A stretch of 64,000 nucleotides of DNA from positions 58,501-122,500 of the forward strand of contig JAGFNK010000004.1 of NCBI GenBank assembly GCA_025769875.1. Direction: 5' to 3'. A program made the translations under genes and the position numbers. This stretch comes from Russula earlei. Taxonomy: Eukaryota; Basidiomycota; Agaricomycetes; Russulales; Russulaceae. Below the pieces are notes generated by a model that saw only the letters and a list, made by a program, of their open reading frames with translations, did not search any database and was not told where the DNA came from. Shown piece by piece: positions 56,880 through 64,000 of the stretch (positions are counted from its first letter, which is position 1; the number at the start of each line of letters is the position of its first letter).

Positions 56880-57975
56880 CTAAATGCACAGTGTGGTAGT
56901 GGAATATGGTTTGGACCAAACAATGAACAAAATGCTGCCCTCAAATCTCCAGTACCCCACAATCCAACCAGGTCAGTGAACTAGCAGCCATAAGCATGAC
57001 CCCCCCTTAACACTAGTAACCAACTCAAAGTATGTCATAGATGGGTTAACCACACACCTACAATCCTGGGAAGATGATGGATGGATAGGCATAAAAAACA
57101 CAAACCTTTTCCTTTTTAAGCAAGCAGCCTTCCTACTAAAATCAAGAGTCACCAACAGACTTCCTCTGGGTCAGAGGTCATGAGGCACCATTGGAAATGA
57201 GGAGAGTGACACTCTCACTTAACTAGGTGCCATGAAACCCAATGAAGACACCTTAGACTTGACCATCCCCAATGAATATGATCTACAAGGAGCTAAGCTC
57301 ACAACAATCTCTCAAGCAGTTGTGTACCTAGGCATAAGAGAACACAAACCCCAACCTGTAGATGCCACATCAGAAAGGAACTTACAATTGACCAGATGCA
57401 CCATCAAAACCTTCAACAGCACACTTGAAATGAATGAGACAATCTGGACAGGCATGAGAAAGTGTGCCATATGACCCCTAGTGCAGCAATTCCTATACTG
57501 TACAAAGCCATGCATGCTATGCACAAAATTAACACCTACTGGTCTAACATTCCAAACTATGAACATCATCACTTGTGCCCAATCTGTGGAGAAACAGAAT
57601 TGATGGAGCATATTATGACCCAATGCAATGTGACACCAATGAAACTGATATGGCGAATTGAAATGTGGCCACACTCACCTGACCTCTGGCTGGAAATCAC
57701 ACTAGGCACAATACTGGGCTGTGGCTCCCGTGCCCACCCAATGGAAGTAAACCTTGGAAACCAAAATGAGAACTCTGGCCCAACCCCCCAAAAGGGTCTA
57801 AACACCTCCTTCAAATCCTGACATCCAAGGTGGCTCACCTCATCTGGGTCCTGAGATGTGAAAGATGCATTCAAGGCCATAACCATTCCAAACATGAGAT
57901 CCAAGTGAGGTGGCTACATGTCATCAACACAAGGCTAACAAATGACAAAATTGCATCAATAATCAGACAAGACAG

Positions 57976-59461
57976 GGGGTGTTGTGATCTACCCCTCTTT
58001 TGGTTTGTCCCTAAAACTACTCCTTATTGTTCTTTACTTTCACCCCCATCCCCTTGGTTATGGTTTCATCCCCTAATACTGATGGCCCTTATTGTTTCAC
58101 TCATTGTGTTTTATCTATTGTTTTATCTGTTGTTGAGTCTCTTTTGCTATTGGCTCACTTTTATCTATTGTTCCGCATATAGTACTGTACAGCCTCGCTA
58201 CATACAGTATTTAAGCACCTGTAGAAGCTGGGGAATACCCCAAGCTTAGCTTTGTCCCATTTCCTGTCGCATCCCTTGCCCTGTATCCTCTCTCAAATCA
58301 CAACTTGCTTGTGCTGGCCTACACTCTGCTTGACTTAAGCACACCTCAAGGAACCCTTGTGTTCCTCTTCCTCCTCTGCTTCTCTCTCATCACCCTCCTC
58401 TTCTGTGAAACCAGGAGACCAACTCTGTCTGTGGACTGAGTCATTGTCTGACTCAGCCTTGAGATGCTAAACCTCTGATCTGGTCTCTTCGAGCTGGCCC
58501 CACTGAACCCTTGAACCAAGTCACAGGGACTTGGTCCTACTAAACCCTGAGCTAACTTTCTTACAGCCACGATGCTGTAACAGGAGGGCTCCTTGTTCTG
58601 CTACCACCACCAGGTGCAGTTTTCTCATAACGTGAGTCGGGGCAAGGATGGTTTATAACCTTGAATATCCTCAGCCCCACCTACCACTTGTGAACTACCC
58701 ATGAGACTGTACATGATACCCTGGAGAGCCCAGTGGAAACCAAACTCCACCAATGAGACTCTGCCCAGAGACCCAATGCACAATTTGAGCCCTGTGCACA
58801 TGAACACAACAACCCCCTGCATTTTACCTGCCTGACCCTCTGACTGGGGAACACCTCCCCCCATGACACCAACAATAAACACTCACAACAAACCCCCATG
58901 TAAGACACAACCCCCTGACCACACTCCACCTAGGCCCCAACTGGACAAAACTGACAAATGAGCCACACCGACACTTTATTAAATGCCATCAGACAGTTTC
59001 GCACCCTACCACAACTGCCAACATGAGGGAGCAGTAGTAGTGACCCGCTGGAGGAATTCTATAAACAAAAGACTAACTAACAACAAACTTACCGCAACAA
59101 AAATAAAATGTAACCAACAAGTTGCTGGTCAGAGCCACCTGGGAGGAAGTCCTGAGACAAGGCCAGGATCTCCCGAGGGACTGGATGGAAAGACGTGAGG
59201 TTTTAGTGGGTATGAGGCAACTGCTGACCCCAGGTTAGCACCTTTCCTGAGCCCCACACTATCCCAACACCAGGGATGTGCGTAACTCTGCATTTCCCCT
59301 CACAACCAGACCCTCACGGCCTGGCCTCAGCATGCTGGGTAGGGCTAATGGCAAATTTCCCACTACCCAGCACTTATTCCTATTTTCTGTACATCTTAGT
59401 ACCTTAAATACTTAGGATAATGGGCCTAGGAATAAAACGCCTTTCAAAAAAAAAAAATAAT
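57976..59461 (+). mobile_element. Second LINE 3' copy inserted with 18-bp target duplication
   Basis: The 18-mer AATAATCAGACAAGACAG flanks it at 57958-57975 and 59462-59479, and it ends in an A-rich run (59445-59459), as expected for LINE insertion. Near its end it encodes ATWEEVLRQGQDLPRDWMER and EVLVGM. A ~603-bp LTR (57980-58582) of the Copia-linked family is inserted close to its 5' end. This is a LINE copy in a LINE. Confidence 0.82.
57980..58582 (+). mobile_element. Solo LTR of the Copia-linked family
   Basis: Starts TGTTGTGATCTACCCC and ends GATGCTGTAACA, collinear with the LTR at 40.7 kb including the TATTTAAG box. The flanks GGGGG and GGAGG are a near-perfect 5-bp duplication. Confidence 0.8.
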
Positions 59462-59785
59462 AATAATCAGACAAGACAGCAAATCTTGAAAACTAGTCAA
59501 AGAGACCTGGAAACACATCCTTCAGAAAGAAATGGACCTCCCTCAAACCTGGTTCCTTAATCATGAGGTTTTAGTAGGTAGGAGGCCACCTAGGCATCTG
59601 AGCCCTACACTGGCCCCTCACTGGGGTCATGCATAATCACATTTTCCCTCATACCCAGTCTCCCACACTGGCTTCATTGCATTAGATAGGGCTGATCTGT
59701 CTCTCCTGCAATCTAACACTTATTCCTTGTAATTAGTACTTGTATTATCTATGGAATAAACACTTTCCAAAAGAAAAAGAAAACT

Positions 59786-62401
59786 CCTGTTGGGCACAGA
59801 GAAGCTTTAGACTCTCATGCACCTCTTTCCTGGAACACTGCTTATAGATCTGATCACAAAGTGTCTGATAAGGACCTAGAACACAAAATTGAGAGTAGTC
59901 AAGTAGTTTAGGATTGATACTCACTTAGTGCACACATGTGGATGCTCTGGCAGCCCCCTTGCTCTAACTCAGACTTCACAGGTTGAACATGGGCTTCATG
60001 GGAACTGTTGAAGTGACACTCATGCCTTGTGTCCATTCTCTATAAATTTGCTTCAAAAAAAGGTTGAATTCACATAAGACACATTTTCTCATTCTTCAAA
60101 TCTGAGTGGATTCTTTGACAGAATGTGGATGATAGGCATACCATTGAACATGCCAAAGTTTGATGAGCATTGCAAAAGATTTGAGTGTGTTTCCCTGTAA
60201 AGGACTATCACCATAACCATACCAGAACACTCTGATCCGCAACGCGTGATTTATTCAGCTAGCGATGCGTGTTTGCCGCAGCGAGTCGGAGGGACTGCCA
60301 AGTGCCAACGAGGCGACCGCTCCCTTCCCTGATAGATCGCTGCATTCTAGAAATCTGCTGGAGTGCCTCGCATGCCGTCGCTGTACGTCGGAGATCCAAA
60401 AAGTGGAGACGAAGGGGACGCGTGTGTGTGTGTGTGGGCATGTGTATATGAAACGAAATCGAAAAAGTCAATCCCTACGTCCCTTGCCTGGCGCTTGCTG
60501 CCTCTGCAAGCAAGCGCGACACGGCTTTCGGTCCGAGGTCACACCCTTCAATCAATTGTAAAAAAAATCGCAGCCCGCCCCGCCCGCCCCGCCCACAATT
60601 TGTTTATGGTCAGACGGCGACAAAAAGCACAACACGCCACGAGTAACTTGTTGCGCGTACAGATAAAAGGGTGACAGTCGACGACGCCACTGGATACGGC
60701 CGCTGGACTGGCCGCTATAGTCTACTCTACTTGTACTTGGTGAGGTTGGTTACCGTGATTGCCCGCTCACAGAAGCCAGCATGACTACCCCGACCCGACG
60801 ATCACCATCACCGGCTGTCAATTAACGTCTCGGGCAATCATGAGCTGATCATGATGTGAAGGATCGAGTGCCATCCATCAACGAGAACCGCGGGCTTGCC
60901 AAGCTCAGGAATTCGTAACGTTGCGAAGCGATCGTGCTCGTAGCGCTCCGAGGAACAAAAAGAAAAAAAAAAAAAAAAAAGAAAAGAAACTCTCACACCG
61001 TCCATGACCTGGTCTGGCTGGGAAGTCGACCGGATAAGCAACAATGACGGCAACGGACATGTGACGACGAGGACGATGACAACAACAGCACCGATGTATA
61101 ACAAAAAAATAATAATGGCGGAGCTCCCGATGTTTCGCTTCGCATGTGCCACTCCGAAGTTCATGTCTCTGTTCTGGTTCCCCTCGCCGCCGACCAGCAA
61201 GAACCCCTTGTGGAGGGGGGGGCAGTTTTCACGCTGGCGTGCGGCATTTGATGGACGTGCGGAAGGCGCGCGCATGGCGCATGGAATCTGCAATGCACGT
61301 GTTGTATGATACAGCAGCAAGGGGAGCTTTTCGAACGAATCGTCGAAGGGATGTGGCGGCGGTAGCGCCCGCGGCGATTCTCGCCCGACGCCTCGGGGCT
61401 CGGAACTCAGTCCGACACGAGTGGGTACCTTCCCTTTCCTCGTCGGGCCAACTTGAAAGGGAGAGAAGCGGGTCTTTGTTTCTGTTTTGAGAATTGTCAG
61501 ATGGGCCAGATGAGTTTGTGATGTTGACTATGTGGTGGGTATGTGCGCTTGTGTGGGCATGTGTGCAGGCGCGTGTCTAGAAACTTGTCATTTTGATGAA
61601 TCTTTCGTCTCTCCCCTCAATCCCCTGTCACCGTGACGTCAATATCGTGGATAATATCGCAAAGGATAAGCCAAGTTGAACGCTATACACGTAGACTCTG
61701 TCTTATCCCAGAGCTAGGATAAGTACATGTACATACTCTGTGATGTACACATCTTATTTTGGCTACCACATTAGTGCCTCTGCCATAGCTCCATGATAAT
61801 CCATACCTTCTGAGGCCCACTAGGTCCACTGAAAGGTATGGAATAAGACAGAGTCGACTGTAGCTATGTATCATGAAACTCGGAGGCTTTGGGCATACTA
61901 GTGCATACTTTACGTCCCACGACTCGGAAGCAAGGAACCTCCCGAGTACAATTAGAAACAGAGACAGTTGATCAGGAACAGTGACAAAAGGTGCCTTCCT
62001 TTGTATTACGACAGAGCACATCGATAAAGTGCCTCGGGAATCTGGCATAAAGTAAAGTAGGAACGGGGAAGGCATGGTGAGATATGTTTTATGGAACATG
62101 CATCATGTCTAGTAATAATAATGGCGCAGAGATAGAAAGAAGTGATACAAAGAGTGAAATGCGACCAGGGTCATCGTGTTTGCTTCTCGTACGGATGGTG
62201 AGGACATGGAAATGATAGGGTGTCGCGGCGGGGCAGAGTTTATGGAGGTGAGAGAAACGACAAGAGTTATAGGAGTTTCCGCCAGACCTCAGCGCGGAAG
62301 TTTTCTTGATGGAGAGCTCTTGGACGGCCATTTCAACCCATGGAAACTTGACAAGAAGATAGTCGATCGTTTGGGATCCAGGTCGTAACGCATCACATTA
62401 T
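59786..62401. other. Intergenic, transition back to host-like composition
   Basis: 59786-60230 is A/T-rich and low in CpG, the last of the repeat block. From about 60240 CpG becomes common again. An A-rich homopolymer tract lies at 60956-60987. Frames at 60838-61320 (minus), 61146-61490 (plus) and 61683-62099 (minus) have no recognisable motif or linked exons. Confidence 0.4.
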
Positions 62402-63528
62402 CTACTTCAGCACGCCTTCCAATTTCTCAAGGTTAAGAACGACGCCCTCAAGGAGGATCATCACGCGCCGCGGGAAGAAGAGCTGCCCACTAAGCGGGTC
62501 GGCATCTCGACCGGCCTCATCTTCGGTTTCTGCGCCTTCGAGGTCGAATCGCTTCCGATGCTCGCGAAGGCGCCGTGCACGACTGCGTGCGCGCACCGTG
62601 CGCTGGTGGCGCAGTTCCTGTTCAAGCGCGATTGGGAGGGCGAGAGTAATCCGTGCAAGGCGAAGGGAGAGACGTGCGCGAGGGCAGAGCGAAAGGTAAG
62701 AGAGTTTAGATAGGGAAGCATGGGTGTCAAGTAGGTGAGAAAGCGTCGCGATCACGGTGTACGTGAGGGCACGGCAAACTGACGTAGTAGGAAAGGGCTT
62801 AACATAAGGACACATGCAGTCAGAGGAAGAAAGAACGAACTGAGGATTCGATCGCGTATTCCCTGGAGAGTGAGAAGAATCGAATCAATGCCCTCGTCAC
62901 CGAGTCGTAGTGACGGGCTCAGGTCATTTATGCCGCCTGGATAAGTGGAAAAGATCATTATCTTCGCGAACCGCTCTTATGGAAGGGACCAACGGAGTAG
63001 CGTGCGCACTATCTCTAAATCACCATCCAAAAAGTCGTTGACAATACCGACAATGACAGATCTCAGCGTCTCCTCAGCACACATAGTGGCTGCCATATCG
63101 TTGCTAGAATACTCATGTGGGGCAGGGTGTGAGTCGTAGACGAGTTTTGATGCAGGATCAGAGAGTACGTTGTACGCGACGGAAACCTTTTGAAATGCAT
63201 ACGTTGCTTTTGGATTATTAGGAAACTTGCTGTAATGTGGAAGAGGGATAGCAACACGGAGACTGAGAGAAATGAGGGAGCCAGGGACGTACTCTGGATG
63301 ACATGCACGACTTCGAGAGAGGTATGCTCGTCTAAGCTCCATCTTATCCAAAGCCGCGGCACGAGACAGGCCAAGAATATTGTAGAAGTCCTTCTGTTCA
63401 AGGATGTCCTCTATCTCCTGGTGGCGTCGATGTCGACTTCGCGGGTTCACTGGACTTGATGGTCGAGTGCTCGAGCCGTCGGAGTAGTCTGTGTACGGTT
63501 CCTCGGAACTGTCCCATGACAAAGACAT
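62402..63528 (-). CDS. J-domain (DnaJ-like) co-chaperone
   Basis: Four exons join in phase: 63528-63293, 63229-62994, 62936-62841 and 62778-62402 (314 residues). An acidic, Ser-rich N-terminus precedes the J domain at residues ~46-115: KDFYNILGLSRAAALDKMEL, RRAYLSRSRACHPDKFPNN, YAFQKVSVAYNVLSDPASKL. The HPD motif is made by splicing (CAT CCA GA joined to C). The rest, with DFLDGDLEIVRTLLRGIN, SPSLRLGDEGIDSILLTLQ and LSLRLARITLALPIALEQEL, is shared with other basidiomycete proteins of this type as I recall them; its role is unknown. J proteins stimulate Hsp70 ATPase. It is intact. An E-box-like palindrome lies about 305 bp upstream of the start. Confidence 0.88.
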
Positions 63529-63832
63529 GGTGTAGGGACACAAAATGGTAGATATTGAGGATTCATCTCGATGAGAGTCATCGTCGTCGATAGGGAGATA
63601 GAAGAAAGATGAAGCTAAGTTGAAACATAGATGACTTATGAATGTGTGTTTGACCAAGAGTAGCCAGAGCCTACCGACCAGAAGATAACGCCGAACTAAA
63701 CATGAATAATAAGGTACAACGCAGGCGAATTGCTTTGCCTTGTGGGCAAGGGAAAGTAGCCAAGTAGCAAACACCTTGGGGGAAAAATACACGCATTGTC
63801 CATCATTCATCTGACATGTGATTGGGCCATTA

Positions 63833-63842
63833 GTCACGTGAC
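63833..63842. promoter_or_regulatory. CACGTG palindrome upstream of the J-domain gene
   Basis: GTCACGTGAC is a perfect 10-bp palindrome centred on CACGTG, the core bound by bHLH factors such as Cbf1 and Pho4 in fungi. It is about 305 bp upstream of the J-domain start codon. Use in vivo is not shown. Confidence 0.35.
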
Positions 63843-64000
63843 AGGACCATGCTGGGCGTGAGCTCTTACCATTTTTGGTTTTGGGTGCGGTGCGGACCCA
63901 TCAGCATCCAAGTCGCATTGCCCGGCTCTGCTCATCTGAGACCGACCTGAGTGGAATGCAGCGAGCAGATAAAGTTCCTGATGACAACATCTTGATGCGG

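Larger units (their letters stand above)
54827..59785 (+). mobile_element. Tad-like LINE relic, 5'-truncated, with nested insertions
   Basis: ORF2 C-terminal half can be followed: FVWEDNSSPRIALDILYHPI, EGGINLLDINSQNDTIDILW, an RNase H piece IIYTDEACFNNGK interrupted by an LTR and resuming CGSGIWFGPNNEQNAA, then FLFKQAAFLLKSRVTNRLPL, YWSNIPNYEHHHLCPICGET with a Cys/His cluster, MAHLIWVLRCERCIQG, and after the nested insert ETWKHILQKEMDLPQTW and NHEVLVGRRPPRHL. The 3' end is at about 59765-59785 (AATAAACACTTTCC plus an A-rich tail). LTRs interrupt it at 55442 and 56403, and a second LINE tail at 57976. Many stops and low CpG show it is old. Confidence 0.8.

Noticed and set aside
60838..61320. 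160-residue minus-strand frame near 61 kb
   Set aside because: It includes a run of Phe from the A/T homopolymer tract at about 60960-60985 and has no recognised motif.
62977..63837. J-domain protein with a degenerate HPE motif and a long N-terminus
   Set aside because: HPE appears only if the intron at 63230-63292 is read through; splice sites GTACGT and TTACAG restore HPD. The upstream residues before MSLSWDSS come from non-coding sequence.
1..64000. CRISPR arrays, operons, bacterial promoters, rRNA and tRNA genes
   Set aside because: The genes are spliced and eukaryotic. No regularly spaced direct repeats with unique spacers, no rRNA-like sequence, and no convincing A-box/B-box tRNA pair was found by eye.

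Overview
The window looks like nuclear DNA of a filamentous basidiomycete (Agaricomycetes). The genes are split by many 48-65 bp GT-AG introns. The recognisable families are typical of that class: a Zn2Cys6 regulator with a proline-rich linker, F-box/LRR-like proteins, a metacaspase, DUF6532, Plavaka-type CACTA relics, Copia LTRs and Tad-like LINE tails. All gene models and family names come from reading the sequence and recalling families; no search was run.

Layout. 0-2.8 kb: little that can be assigned, apart from a decayed F-box fragment. 2.8-16 kb: host genes, namely a membrane protein of a large Agaricomycete family (minus), a C2H2 zinc-finger gene (minus) whose 3' end is broken by a perfect fold-back insertion, and a Zn2Cys6 transcription factor (minus) facing a TVP38/TMEM41-type VTT protein (plus) with only 50 bp between start codons. 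16.2-21.8 kb: two non-autonomous DNA transposons, a 4.3 kb near-palindromic PIF/Harbinger-type element and a 1.2 kb hAT-type element carrying a piece of a host-like gene.

22-37.3 kb is the most unusual part. It is a cluster of SWI1-like ARID genes rebuilt by duplication and fusion: a gene with two ARID domains (22.0-25.8 kb), an F-box/LRR-like protein joined in frame to an ARID/SWI1-like protein (28.0-32.3 kb), and a second F-box-ARID copy (33.7-35.7 kb) whose last exon can splice in frame into a compact 15-exon metacaspase (35.8-37.3 kb). All four ARID copies keep the same intron, so they duplicated as DNA. The two F-box-ARID copies also share the fusion joint and upstream sequence, so one fusion probably occurred and was then duplicated. 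The second copy is interrupted by a 17-bp tandem duplication.

38-60 kb is a graveyard of nested transposons whose order can be read from target-site duplications: LTRs, a complete two-gene PIF/Harbinger element inside one LTR, Copia and LINE relics, a CACTA relic, a DUF6532 pseudogene and a SAM-domain fragment. Much of it is almost free of CpG, which suggests methylation-driven decay; the younger insertions keep CpG. 60-64 kb returns to ordinary sequence with an intact J-domain gene.
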